From Verrucomicrobiota bacterium (GTDB taxonomy: Bacteria; Verrucomicrobiota; Verrucomicrobiia; Limisphaerales; J093): a stretch of DNA of 64,000 nucleotides. Positions 8,828-17,192 of this stretch are shown here, in pieces. How positions within the stretch are numbered: position 1 is the first letter of the stretch; every line of letters starts with the position of its first letter. The stretch spans positions 1 through 64,000 of the forward strand of contig JAKLFY010000001.1 in the NCBI GenBank assembly GCA_022710935.1, written 5' to 3'. The notes under the pieces were generated by a model. That model was not told the DNA's origin and searched no databases. It saw only the letters and a list, made by a program, of their open reading frames with translations. The translations under genes were made by a program, and so were the position numbers.

Positions 8828-9433
8828 ATGGAGAATGTGCGTCTCGTTGTGGGTTTGGGAAATCCGGGAAGCGACTACGCCCGCACGCGTCACAATGCCG
8901 GCTTTCTTCTGGTTGAGAGGTTGGCCGACCGCTGGCAGGCGGCGTGGCGGACCGACGATGGTCTGCGGGTGCGCCTGGCGCGGTCGGATCGGGAAGGCCT
9001 GCGGTGCTGGCTGGCGGAGCCGCTGACTTATATGAACTGCAGCGGCACGGCGGTTGCGGCTCTGATGCGGTATTACCGGGTCAGCCCCGAGGGCGTGCTG
9101 GTGCTTGTGGACGACGCCGATCTGCCGCTGGGTGAACTGCGCATGCGCCCGCGCGGCGGCGCCGGAGGCCACCACGGGCTCGAGTCGGTGACCGAGCATC
9201 TGGGGACGTCGGATTACGCGCGGCTGCGGCTGGGGATCGGTCGGCAGCCTGAGGCCGGTCGTGAAATCACCGGGCACGTGCTCGGTCGGTTCAGCCGGGA
9301 TGAGGCGACGCTGTTCGCCAAAGTGTTGGAACGGGCGGCGGATGCCGTGGCATGCTGGCTCGAATCGGGTATTGACACGGCCATGAATCGTTTTAATGGG
9401 GCGGTTGTCGCCCCCGCAACAAAGGAAAGCTGA
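8828..9433 (+). CDS. pth: Peptidyl-tRNA hydrolase
   Basis: Cleaves peptidyl-tRNA released from stalled ribosomes. The ATG at 8828 gives 201 residues beginning directly at the conserved GLGNPG strand. Catalytic and substrate residues are visible: Asn in GLGNPG, His in TRHNAGF, Asn in YMNCSG and Asp in VDDADLPLG. The conserved GGHNGL is GGHHGL here, so the asparagine that normally contacts the substrate is histidine. The stop abuts the GTG of rpsF, implying translational coupling. Confidence 0.95.
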   Translation: MENVRLVVGLGNPGSDYARTRHNAGFLLVERLADRWQAAWRTDDGLRVRLARSDREGLRCWLAEPLTYMNCSGTAVAALMRYYRVSPEGVLVLVDDADLPLGELRMRPRGGAGGHHGLESVTEHLGTSDYARLRLGIGRQPEAGREITGHVLGRFSRDEATLFAKVLERAADAVACWLESGIDTAMNRFNGAVVAPATKES

Positions 9434-9742
9434 GTGAAACGTTACACAGGTTTGTTCATCCTCGACACCGCTGGCAAAGAAGAGGCGATCAAGGACATGA
9501 TCGACAGGATCACCGCCGACATCGCCGCTGCGGGCGGAAAGATCGAAACTGTCCAGAAGATGGACAAGCGTCCTTTCGCGCGCGCGGCGGATCAGCGCAA
9601 AACAGCCGGTTTCTACGTGAACATCATCTTCGAGGCCGCCCCGCCGGTTGTCGCGGCGCTGCGCGCGCGGTTCGCCTCGGACGCGGATGTCTTCCGGACC
9701 CTATTCACGGTCGCTCCGGCACTCCAGCCCGTCGCCGGCTGA
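9434..9742 (+). CDS. rpsF: 30S ribosomal protein bS6
   Basis: A small-subunit protein that normally pairs with bS18 on 16S rRNA. The 102 residues start at a GTG placed right after the pth stop. The pattern YTGLFILD, GKIETVQKMDKRPFA and KTAGFYVNIIFEA fits the bS6 ferredoxin-like fold. It is followed 20 bp later by ssb, the usual neighbour, but rpsR, its functional partner, is not in this block. Confidence 0.93.
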   Translation: MKRYTGLFILDTAGKEEAIKDMIDRITADIAAAGGKIETVQKMDKRPFARAADQRKTAGFYVNIIFEAAPPVVAALRARFASDADVFRTLFTVAPALQPVAG

Positions 9743-9762
9743 GGTCGTCTCTCCCTCGAGCC

Positions 9763-10233
9763 ATGGCAAACTTCAACAAGGTCATCCTCGCCGGGAACCT
9801 GACGCGGGATCCCGAGGTCCGGTACACGTCCAAAGGCGTGGCAATCGCCAAGCTCGGATTGGCCCTGAACCGGACGTTCACGACCGAATCGGGCGAGAAA
9901 CGCGAGGAGGTCACATTCGTCGATGTCGACGCGTTTGGACGACAGGCTGAGGTCATCGGCCAGTACATGCGCAAAGGGCGTTCGATTCTGATCGAAGGCC
10001 GCCTCAAGCTCGATCAATGGGAGGACAAGACCACGCACCAGAAGAAGACCAAGCTCGGCGTCGTGCTCGAGTCGTTCTCGTTCCTCGATTCCGGACGCGG
10101 CGAAGGCAGCCCCGGCGATCCGGCGGCCCCGCGCCCGGCCGCCGCCGCTCCGAGCCCTGCCGCCGCCCCCTCCGCTCCCGTCTCGCCCGACCCGGACGCG
10201 GCGCCGGCGGAGGAAGACGACGTGCCGTTCTGA
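9763..10233 (+). CDS. ssb: Single-stranded DNA-binding protein
   Basis: Coats ssDNA during replication and repair. The 156 residues carry an N-terminal OB fold (FNKVILAGNLTRDPEVRY, ALNRTF, EVTFVDVDAFGRQAEVIGQY, GRSILIEGRLKLDQWED), a proline/alanine-rich linker and the acidic tip EEDDVPF that recruits partner proteins. It sits between rpsF and rplI as in many bacteria. Confidence 0.97.
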   Translation: MANFNKVILAGNLTRDPEVRYTSKGVAIAKLGLALNRTFTTESGEKREEVTFVDVDAFGRQAEVIGQYMRKGRSILIEGRLKLDQWEDKTTHQKKTKLGVVLESFSFLDSGRGEGSPGDPAAPRPAAAAPSPAAAPSAPVSPDPDAAPAEEDDVPF

Positions 10234-10303
10234 AGCGCCGCAACGATTCTTCATCCAAGCGATTCTTCCCCCAACTGCGCTCCAAATCGATACTCACCGT
10301 TTT

Positions 10304-10942
10304 ATGGCAAAGACCGAAGTCATTCTGACCAGCAACATCGTGGGCCTCGGCGCCGAGTCTGACCAGGTTGTGGTCGCCGCCGGCTACGCCCGCAATTACC
10401 TTTTCCCCCAACGCCTGGCGATCCCCGTGAGTGCCGCGAACAAGCGGCGGCTCGAGGTGCTCAGGCAGCGCCGGGCCGAACGCGAGGCGCACGATCTCAA
10501 CTCGATGACCGAACTGGCCGCTTCGTTGAGCCGCATCGTGCTCAAGATCGCCGTCAAGACCGGCGGGGACGGCAAGATGTTTGGCGCAATCACCGCCGGC
10601 AGCATCGCCGACGAGTTGCAGCGTCAATGCGACGTGAGCCTGGACAAGAAGAAGATCCACCTCGAGACGCCGATCCGCACCTTGGGCGAGCACGAGATCG
10701 AGCTGCGTCTCCATGCCGACGTCCACCCCAAACTCAGAGTCCAGGTCGAAAGCTCGACGCCGGTCGAAATCCCCGCGACCGCCCCGGCTGAGGGGTCCAA
10801 AGGTGCCGCCCCCGCGGCGGAAGCCCGGGCAGGACGTCCGGTGCGCGAACGCAAGGCGGGCGTGGAAGCCAAGGCACCCGCCGCGAAGGAAGCCAAGCCC
10901 GCCCGAGCCCGGCCTGAGCGTGGCGAGAAGCGCAAGGCCTGA
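10304..10942 (+). CDS. rplI: 50S ribosomal protein bL9 with extended tail
   Basis: A large-subunit protein bound near the L1 stalk. The N-terminal domain EVILTSNIVGLGAESDQVVV and GYARNYLFPQRLA is typical, followed by the connecting helix and a C-terminal domain ending near residue 150. About 60 extra Ala/Lys/Arg/Glu-rich residues follow, parallel to the tail on bL25 in the same operon. The preceding 70-bp spacer after ssb lacks rpsR. Confidence 0.95.
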   Translation: MAKTEVILTSNIVGLGAESDQVVVAAGYARNYLFPQRLAIPVSAANKRRLEVLRQRRAEREAHDLNSMTELAASLSRIVLKIAVKTGGDGKMFGAITAGSIADELQRQCDVSLDKKKIHLETPIRTLGEHEIELRLHADVHPKLRVQVESSTPVEIPATAPAEGSKGAAPAAEARAGRPVRERKAGVEAKAPAAKEAKPARARPERGEKRKA

Positions 10943-10961
10943 GTCGGTCCATTCGGCATCC

Positions 10962-10988
10962 TTGCGTCGGCGCCATGCGACCTATAGT
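10962..10988 (+). promoter_or_regulatory. Possible sigma70 promoter for pgk
   Basis: TATAGT at 10983-10988 is a strong -10 word; TTGCGT at 10962-10967, 15 bases upstream, is a partial -35. A start near 10995 would leave a very short leader before the pgk ATG at 11003. Confidence 0.35.
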
Positions 10989-11002
10989 CTCTGCAAGTCT
11001 TT

Positions 11003-12271
11003 ATGCCTAAGCTGACAATCAACGACGTCAATCTGAGCGGCAAACGGGTGTTTGTTCGAGTGGACTACAACGTGCCGATGGAAGAGAGGGAAGGGCGCAT
11101 GGTCGTCACCGACCTCACCCGTGTCCGGGAGACCCTGCCGACGCTCAAGGGGTTGATCGGCCAGGGCGCCCGGTTGATTCTGGCGGCCCACCTGGGACGT
11201 CCGAAAGGCAAACGCGAGCCGTCCATGTCGCTGGCGCCGGTGGCGGTCGAGTTGAGCAACCTCCTGGGCACGCCTGTGCGCTTCGTCGACGACTGCGTGG
11301 GCGAAGAGGTGCGGGCGGCCGTCCAGGAACTGAAGGCGGGGGATGTCCTCCTGCTCGAGAACGTTCGTTATTACGCCGAGGAAGAAGCGAATGAGCCTGT
11401 CTTCGCGGCGAGGCTGGCCGAGTCCGCGGAGGCTTACGTCAACGACGCCTTCGGATCCGCCCACCGGGCGCACGCCTCGACCGAAGGGGTGGCGCGCATC
11501 GTGGCCCGGAGGGGCGGGCTCTGCGTCGCCGGTCTTCTGATGGAGCGCGAGCTCAAGTTCCTGGGCGAGGAGCTCGAATCGCCGGCTCGCCCCTTTGTGG
11601 TGATCCTCGGCGGGGCGAAGGTCTCGGACAAGATCATGGTGATCGACCGGCTCTTGGAGAAGGCGGACACCATTTTGGTGGGGGGCGCGATGGCCTACAC
11701 GTTCCGTCTGGCACAGGGCCGCCAAACGGGGCGGTCGCTCGTCGAAGCGGACAAGGTCGAGGTGGCCAAGGCGGCGGTCGCGAAGGCCCAGGCCCGCAAC
11801 ATCCCGTTTCTGCTGCCCGTGGACGACGTCGTGGCCGTCCCGGTCAAAACCGACCAACTCGACAAGAAGGGCAAGCCGGTCATCGATTACCAGAGCATCA
11901 GGACCAACGCCGATCTCGACTGCCCGGCCGACGCTGCCGGACTGGATGTCGGGCCTGCGACCGTCAAGGCCTACGAGGAGGTCATTGCGCGGGCCAAAAC
12001 GATCCTGTGGAACGGGCCGATGGGGTTGTTCGAGGACAAGCGGTTCGCGGCGGGCACGTACGCTGTTGCACAAGCCGTGGCTCGGGCCACCGGTGCGGGC
12101 GCCAAGAGCATCATCGGCGGCGGGGACAGCGTGAAGGCGCTCAACAAGGCCAAGCTGGGCGACAAGGTGACTTTCATGAGCACCGGCGGCGGCGCCAGCC
12201 TCGAGTTTCTCGAAGGCCGCGTGCTGCCCGGCGTCGCCGCACTGGCCGACAAACCCGCGGGGGCATGCTGA
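11003..12271 (+). CDS. pgk: Phosphoglycerate kinase
   Basis: Transfers phosphate from 1,3-bisphosphoglycerate to ADP in glycolysis. The 422 residues contain RVFVRVDYNVPM, ILAAHLGRPKG, LLLENVRYY, VNDAFGSAHRAHAST, the hinge segment PFVVILGGAKVSDK, ILWNGPMGLFE and the nucleotide loop IIGGGDSVKAL. It is followed 57 bp later by tpiA, so two consecutive glycolytic steps are probably cotranscribed. Confidence 0.98.
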   Translation: MPKLTINDVNLSGKRVFVRVDYNVPMEEREGRMVVTDLTRVRETLPTLKGLIGQGARLILAAHLGRPKGKREPSMSLAPVAVELSNLLGTPVRFVDDCVGEEVRAAVQELKAGDVLLLENVRYYAEEEANEPVFAARLAESAEAYVNDAFGSAHRAHASTEGVARIVARRGGLCVAGLLMERELKFLGEELESPARPFVVILGGAKVSDKIMVIDRLLEKADTILVGGAMAYTFRLAQGRQTGRSLVEADKVEVAKAAVAKAQARNIPFLLPVDDVVAVPVKTDQLDKKGKPVIDYQSIRTNADLDCPADAAGLDVGPATVKAYEEVIARAKTILWNGPMGLFEDKRFAAGTYAVAQAVARATGAGAKSIIGGGDSVKALNKAKLGDKVTFMSTGGGASLEFLEGRVLPGVAALADKPAGAC

Positions 12272-12328
12272 CGCGCCCCGCACAGATCACGCACGATCGC
12301 AGGACCGACCTTTTAACCCGATTTTGAC

Positions 12329-13093
12329 ATGCACAAAGACCGCAAACTGATCATCGCCGGCAATTGGAAGATGAACAAGACAGTCGCCGAAGCCCTCGAC
12401 CTCGTGGGCGGGTTGCGCCGAGAACTGGCATCGGTGAAGGAGGTGGACCTGGTGGTCTGCCCGCCCTTCACCGCGCTGGGGGAGGTGTCGAAGGCGATTC
12501 TCGATTCGAACGTTCGGCTGGGCGCTCAAAACATGAGCGAGCACTCCGGCGGGGCGTATACCGGGGAAATCTCCGCGATGATGCTGAAGGAGTTCTCGGT
12601 GCGGTATGTGATCCTGGGCCACTCGGAGCGGCGACAGTTTTATGGCGAATCGAACGCCCTGATTTCCAGGAAGGCCCTGGCCGCTCACGCCGCGACGCTC
12701 AAGCCGATTCTCTGCATCGGAGAGACGCTTGCTGAACGCGAGGCCGGCCAGACCGAGGCGGTCCTCGAGTCCCAGCTCCGAGGCAGCCTGGCGGGGCTGA
12801 GCAAGGAACACATGGAGGAGACGATTCTGGCTTACGAGCCGGTCTGGGCCATCGGGACGGGCAAGACCGCCACCACGGAACAGGCCCAATCGGCCCACGC
12901 CTTCGTGCGCCACATCGTGACCTCGATGTTCGACGAGACGATCGCCAAGTACGTCCGCATCCAGTACGGAGGCAGCGTCAAACCGTCCAACGCCCGCGAG
13001 CTGATGAGCCAGCCGGACGTGGACGGGGCCTTGGTGGGCGGGGCATCCCTCGAGGTCCGGAGTTTCACGGACATCGTCAAGAACTCGATTTAA
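12329..13093 (+). CDS. tpiA: Triosephosphate isomerase
   Basis: Interconverts dihydroxyacetone phosphate and glyceraldehyde 3-phosphate. The 254 residues show NWKMNK with the catalytic lysine, GAQNMSEHSGGAYTGEIS, the catalytic histidine in ILGHSERR, the catalytic glutamate and loop 6 in AYEPVWAIGTG, and the phosphate-binding IQYGGSVKPSN plus DGALVGGASL. Its place between pgk and secG is a widespread arrangement. Confidence 0.98.
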   Translation: MHKDRKLIIAGNWKMNKTVAEALDLVGGLRRELASVKEVDLVVCPPFTALGEVSKAILDSNVRLGAQNMSEHSGGAYTGEISAMMLKEFSVRYVILGHSERRQFYGESNALISRKALAAHAATLKPILCIGETLAEREAGQTEAVLESQLRGSLAGLSKEHMEETILAYEPVWAIGTGKTATTEQAQSAHAFVRHIVTSMFDETIAKYVRIQYGGSVKPSNARELMSQPDVDGALVGGASLEVRSFTDIVKNSI

Positions 13094-13113
13094 GCGGAAG
13101 GACACCGATCGTT

Positions 13114-13647
13114 ATGGCTCTGGTTATCGGCCTGCTCACGTTCCTGTTGGTTCTCAACAGTCTCCTGATCATCCTCCTCGTCCTGGTGCAGTTGCCCAAG
13201 AAGGAGGCGGGCGCCGGCTTGGCCTTTGGCGGCAGCACGAGCGACGCCCTCTTCGGCGCCGGCTCGGGCACGGTCCTCAGCCGCATTACCAAGTACGGCG
13301 TCGGCATCTTTCTGGCCCTCTCGTTCACCCTCTCCGTGCTCTACACTCATTCGGCCAAGGTCAGCCGACAAGGTGTCCTGCTCGAACTCGAACGCCAGGT
13401 CGGAGCTGCCGCCGCCATCCCAGCCGCGGTCGCCACCAATGTCCCGGCTCCGGTCTTCCAGCCCCTGACAACGAATCTCCCATTGCCGGCCGTGCCGACT
13501 CCGGCAACAAACGCCCCTGTCGCCGTCCCCGCTGCCGCTCCGTCCACAGACGCGCCCGCGGCAGAACCCGGCGCGGCGCCGGCCCCAGCCGCGCCGTCGC
13601 CCGCCGCCGCCAATGAGCCGGCCGCGCCCGTTGTTCCTGCGCCTTAG
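13114..13647 (+). CDS. secG: Preprotein translocase subunit SecG
   Basis: A small SecYEG partner in the inner membrane. Residues 1-25 form one membrane helix, LVQLPKKEAGAGLAFGGSTS and DALFGAGSGTVLSRITKYG are the conserved cytoplasmic loop, and a second helix follows near 62-82. The rest (about 95 residues) is an Ala/Pro-rich tail not needed for the SecG fold. The last 35 bp overlap the start of the solute-binding protein gene in another frame. Confidence 0.9.
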   Translation: MALVIGLLTFLLVLNSLLIILLVLVQLPKKEAGAGLAFGGSTSDALFGAGSGTVLSRITKYGVGIFLALSFTLSVLYTHSAKVSRQGVLLELERQVGAAAAIPAAVATNVPAPVFQPLTTNLPLPAVPTPATNAPVAVPAAAPSTDAPAAEPGAAPAPAAPSPAAANEPAAPVVPAP

Positions 13648-15316
13648 CACGGATCGAGCAGGTTCGGAGACGTCCGTTGGCCGTCGGCTCGGGAGGCTCG
13701 CCGGCCTGGCGTGCGCGTTGGTCTTGTGCGCAACGGGGTGTCGGCCTTCATTCGAGCGCGCGGACCTTGTCATTCTGAACGGGGCCGAGCCGGAGTCGCT
13801 CGATCCCCACCTGGTCACCGGCCAGGCCGACGGACGCATTGTGATGGCCCTCTTCGAGGGTCTGACACGATTCGATCCGCGCACGGCCCAGCCAATGCCG
13901 GGTCTGGCCGAGCGCTGGGACATTTCGGACGACGGATGTGTCTATACCTTCCATCTGCGGACCAATGCGGCGTGGTCCACCGGCGAGCCGATCGTTGCGG
14001 AGGATGTCGTCTGGTCGTGGCGGCGAATTCTCTCGCCCGAGACGGCCAGCGACTACGTCGGGGTGTTGTTCTATCTGAGGAACGGCGAGGCGTTCGCGAC
14101 CGGCAAGCTCAAGGACTTCAACCAGGTGGGTGTCCGTGCCCTCGATGCGCGGACGCTGCGTGTCGAACTCGAATCCCCCGCCGCGTTCTTCCTGGATCTT
14201 TGCTGTTTCCAGCCGTTCGCAGTTGTGCCGCGGCAGCGGATCGAGCGTCATGGCGATCGCTGGCTGCACGCCCGCCCTTTCATGGCGAGCGGAGCCTACA
14301 CGCTCGATTCCTGGCGGTTGAACGACCGCGTCCGGCTGCGCAGGAATCCCCGCTACTGGGACGCCGCGAACACCCAGAGCGCGGTGATCGATCTGCTCTC
14401 CGGCGTCGTCCCCGCCACCGCCCTGAACCTCTACCTCTCGGGCGCGGTCGACATCGTCTGGGACAAGGAACTCGTGCCTCCGGACCTGATCGACAAGCTG
14501 AAGGGGCGTCCGGACTTCCACATCGCGCCTTCCCTGGGGAATTACTTCATTCGCGTCAATGTCACCCGGACGCCGTTCGATGACCCGCGTGTCCGCCGCG
14601 CCCTTGCGCTGGTGATCGACCGGGAGCGGATCGTGTCCAGGATCACGAAAGGCGGCGAACGGGTGGCGTATTGCGTGTCGCCGCCCGGCATCGCCAACGG
14701 AACGAACGTCTATGAGCCGCCTCGGGGGCTGCGACCCGATCCGGACCTTGCCCGGCAACTGCTCGCCGAGGCGGGGTATCCTCAGGGGCGCGGTTTCCCG
14801 ACGGTGACGTACACCTACAACACGCAGGAGAGCCACCGGAAGATCGGGGTGGAATTGCGCGAGATGTGGGGGCGCGAGCTGGGATTGCGCGTCGAGTTGC
14901 GGCAGTTGGAATGGAAGGCCTGGCTGCGGGCTCAATCGATGCTCGATTACGATCTTGTGCGGAGCAGTTGGGTGGGGGATTACAACGATCCGAACACGTT
15001 TCTCGACCTGTTCATGAGCGAGAATCCGAACAACCGGACCGGCTGGCGGAACCCGGCCTACGATCGCATTCTGCGCCAGGCGAACGCCGAGACCGATCCG
15101 GCCCGGCGGCAGGACCTCCTTTGCGCCGCCGAGACCATCCTTGTCGAGCAGGATCTGCCGGTCCTGCCGCTGTTCTTCTACGTGAACATGGAGTTTTTCG
15201 ATCCCGCCCGCGTGACGGGAATCCATGAGAATATTCGGTCCGAGCACCCGCTGCGCGTGATCCGGCGCATCGCGTCCGCGCCGGCGGGCAAGCCGCGGCA
15301 TGAACTACCTTTTTAA
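13613..15316 (+). CDS. oppA: Oligopeptide ABC transporter, substrate-binding lipoprotein
   Basis: An SBP family 5 protein (OppA/MppA type), 567 residues. A lipoprotein signal ends in the lipobox CATGC, so it is anchored outside the inner membrane. Motifs include LVILNGAEPESLDPHLVTG, the cluster region RIVMALFEGLTRFDP, TFHLRTNAAWSTGEPIVAEDVVWSW and PFDDPRVRRALALVIDRE. The start at 13613 overlaps the end of secG by 35 bp and the stop overlaps the next permease by 17 bp, so the whole run is likely one transcript. The real substrate may be peptides or another solute. ATPase subunits are not in the window. Confidence 0.9.
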   Translation: MSRPRPLFLRLSTDRAGSETSVGRRLGRLAGLACALVLCATGCRPSFERADLVILNGAEPESLDPHLVTGQADGRIVMALFEGLTRFDPRTAQPMPGLAERWDISDDGCVYTFHLRTNAAWSTGEPIVAEDVVWSWRRILSPETASDYVGVLFYLRNGEAFATGKLKDFNQVGVRALDARTLRVELESPAAFFLDLCCFQPFAVVPRQRIERHGDRWLHARPFMASGAYTLDSWRLNDRVRLRRNPRYWDAANTQSAVIDLLSGVVPATALNLYLSGAVDIVWDKELVPPDLIDKLKGRPDFHIAPSLGNYFIRVNVTRTPFDDPRVRRALALVIDRERIVSRITKGGERVAYCVSPPGIANGTNVYEPPRGLRPDPDLARQLLAEAGYPQGRGFPTVTYTYNTQESHRKIGVELREMWGRELGLRVELRQLEWKAWLRAQSMLDYDLVRSSWVGDYNDPNTFLDLFMSENPNNRTGWRNPAYDRILRQANAETDPARRQDLLCAAETILVEQDLPVLPLFFYVNMEFFDPARVTGIHENIRSEHPLRVIRRIASAPAGKPRHELPF

Positions 15317-16217
15317 ACGCCTGGCCCTGCTGCCTCCGCTGTTGCTGGTGATCAGCTTCCTGGCGTTCGTGCTGGTCCGCCTGGCGCCCGGAGGGCCGTT
15401 CGACCGGGAACGCAAACCGGCATCGCCGGAAATCGAACGGGCCCTGCTCGCCCGGTATCACCTCGATGAGCCTGTGGCGCGGCAGTATGTGCGCTTCCTG
15501 GCCGGTCTTGTCCGCGGCGACTTCGGCGCGTCGCTCAAGTATCGGAACCACACGGTTGCGGACATCATCGCTCAGGGCCTGCCCGTGTCGCTGACGCTGG
15601 GGCTGCTGGCCTTCGGTTTTTCTATGGGTTTGGGCATTCCGGCCGGGTTCTACGGGGCGCTGCGGCGCGGGCAGTGGCGGGAGCATGGGGTGGCGCTGCT
15701 GACCTTGTTGGCGGTGTGTGTGCCGAGTTTTGTTGTGGGACCGGTTTTGGTCATGCTTCTGGCGGTGAAGTGGTCGGTGTTTCCCGTGGCGCTCTGGGAG
15801 TCGCCGCTGCATGTCGTCCTGCCCACTGCGAGCCTGGGTGTGTACTTCGCTGGGAAGGTGGCTCGGCTCATGCGCGAGGGGATGATCGAGACCCTGCGGC
15901 TCGAGTTCATCCAAACCGCCCGCGCCAAGGGTCTCTCCGAGACGGCCGTGCTGCTCCGGCATGCGTTGCGGTTGGCCGTGGTGCCGGTGGTTTCGTATTC
16001 GGGCCCGCTGCTTGCGGACCTGTTGACCGGGTCGTTTGTGATCGAGAACCTGTTCCAGATCCCCGGCATTGGCGTCTTCATGGTAAACAGCTCCTTGAGC
16101 CGCGATTACCCGATGGTGGTTGGGCTGGTGTTGCTCTACGCGATCCTGCTGCTGGTCCTCAACCTGATCGTGGATCTCGCCTACCATCTGCTCGATCCCC
16201 GCGTCCGCCATGAGTGA
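15300..16217 (+). CDS. oppB: Oligopeptide ABC transporter permease (OppB type)
   Basis: A 305-residue inner-membrane permease with about six helices. The N-terminal MNYLFKRLALLPPLLLVISF and LVRLAPGGPFD are typical of DppB/OppB. The cytoplasmic EAA loop occurs around ETLRLEFIQTARAKGLSETA, followed by VLLRHALR, the site that contacts the ATPase. Overlap with genes on both sides (17 and 8 bp) indicates an operon. Confidence 0.94.
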   Translation: MNYLFKRLALLPPLLLVISFLAFVLVRLAPGGPFDRERKPASPEIERALLARYHLDEPVARQYVRFLAGLVRGDFGASLKYRNHTVADIIAQGLPVSLTLGLLAFGFSMGLGIPAGFYGALRRGQWREHGVALLTLLAVCVPSFVVGPVLVMLLAVKWSVFPVALWESPLHVVLPTASLGVYFAGKVARLMREGMIETLRLEFIQTARAKGLSETAVLLRHALRLAVVPVVSYSGPLLADLLTGSFVIENLFQIPGIGVFMVNSSLSRDYPMVVGLVLLYAILLLVLNLIVDLAYHLLDPRVRHE

Positions 16218-17145
16218 TGCGAACGTCCAGAGCCCGACCGCCCGGGCATGGCAACGGTTCAAGCGCAACCGTGCCGGCTGGTGCAGCGCCTGGTTTTTGG
16301 CTGGATTCGTCCTCCTGGTCGCGCTCTGGCCCGCCTTTGCGCCCTATCCACCCGACGCGATCAGCGACGCCCAATTCCACCCGCCCAGCGCGGCGCACTG
16401 GTTCGGCACGGATGTCCACGGACGCGACCTCCTGACCCGCGTGTTCTACGGTGCGCGGATCTCCCTGCTCGTTGGCGGCGTCGGCGCAGGCGTCAGCCTG
16501 GTCATCGGCGTGCTCTGGGGCGCCGTCGCCGGTTACGTGGGCGGGCGCCTCGATGGCCTGATGATGCGGATTGTGGACGTCCTTTATGCGCTGCCGTCGA
16601 TCGTGTTTGTCATTGTGCTTCTCACCGCCCTGAACGGCATCCTCGACCGCTTCCAGGCGCGCGGATGGTCGGGCGAGACCGCCCGCGGCGTCCAGTTGCT
16701 GGGATTGTTTGTCGGTTTGGGGGCCATTTCATGGCTGACGATGGCCCGCATTGTGCGGGGCGAGGTGTTGTCACTTCGGACGCGCCCGTTCGTCGAGGCG
16801 AGCCGGGCTCTTGGAGCCGGACACGCGCGGATCCTCTGGCTGCACATCCTGCCCAATGTTGTCGGCATCGTGATTGTCTATCTGGCCCTGACAGTCCCCG
16901 CCGTTGTCCTGTACGAGTCGTTTCTGAGCTACCTCGGCCTGGGCATCCAACCGCCCCAGGCCAGCCTCGGCTCCCTGATCGCCGAAGGCGCCTCGCAGAT
17001 CAACCCCATCCGCATTTATTGGTGGATCATCGCCTTTCCCGCGGCGACTCTCGCCCTCACGCTCCTCGCCCTGAATTTCCTCGGTGACGCCCTCCGCGAC
17101 GCCCTGGATCCCAGAAGCGCCCTGGATCAGTCGCCGGTCCGCTGA
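16210..17145 (+). CDS. oppC: Oligopeptide ABC transporter permease (OppC type)
   Basis: A 311-residue partner of the preceding permease. Recognisable are the N-terminal helix after QRFKRNRAGWCSAWF, the periplasmic stretch HWFGTDVHGRDLLTRVFYGA, and the EAA loop VLSLRTRPFVEASRALGAGH with RILWLHILPN. FLSYLGLGIQPPQASLG near the end is a strong DppC/OppC signature. It is the last gene of the pgk-to-opp run; the next gene converges on it 47 bp away. Confidence 0.94.
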   Translation: MSDANVQSPTARAWQRFKRNRAGWCSAWFLAGFVLLVALWPAFAPYPPDAISDAQFHPPSAAHWFGTDVHGRDLLTRVFYGARISLLVGGVGAGVSLVIGVLWGAVAGYVGGRLDGLMMRIVDVLYALPSIVFVIVLLTALNGILDRFQARGWSGETARGVQLLGLFVGLGAISWLTMARIVRGEVLSLRTRPFVEASRALGAGHARILWLHILPNVVGIVIVYLALTVPAVVLYESFLSYLGLGIQPPQASLGSLIAEGASQINPIRIYWWIIAFPAATLALTLLALNFLGDALRDALDPRSALDQSPVR

Positions 17146-17192
17146 AACCCGGCAGGCTCGGCTCGAGCCGCGATCACCCGATGGCTCAGAGA

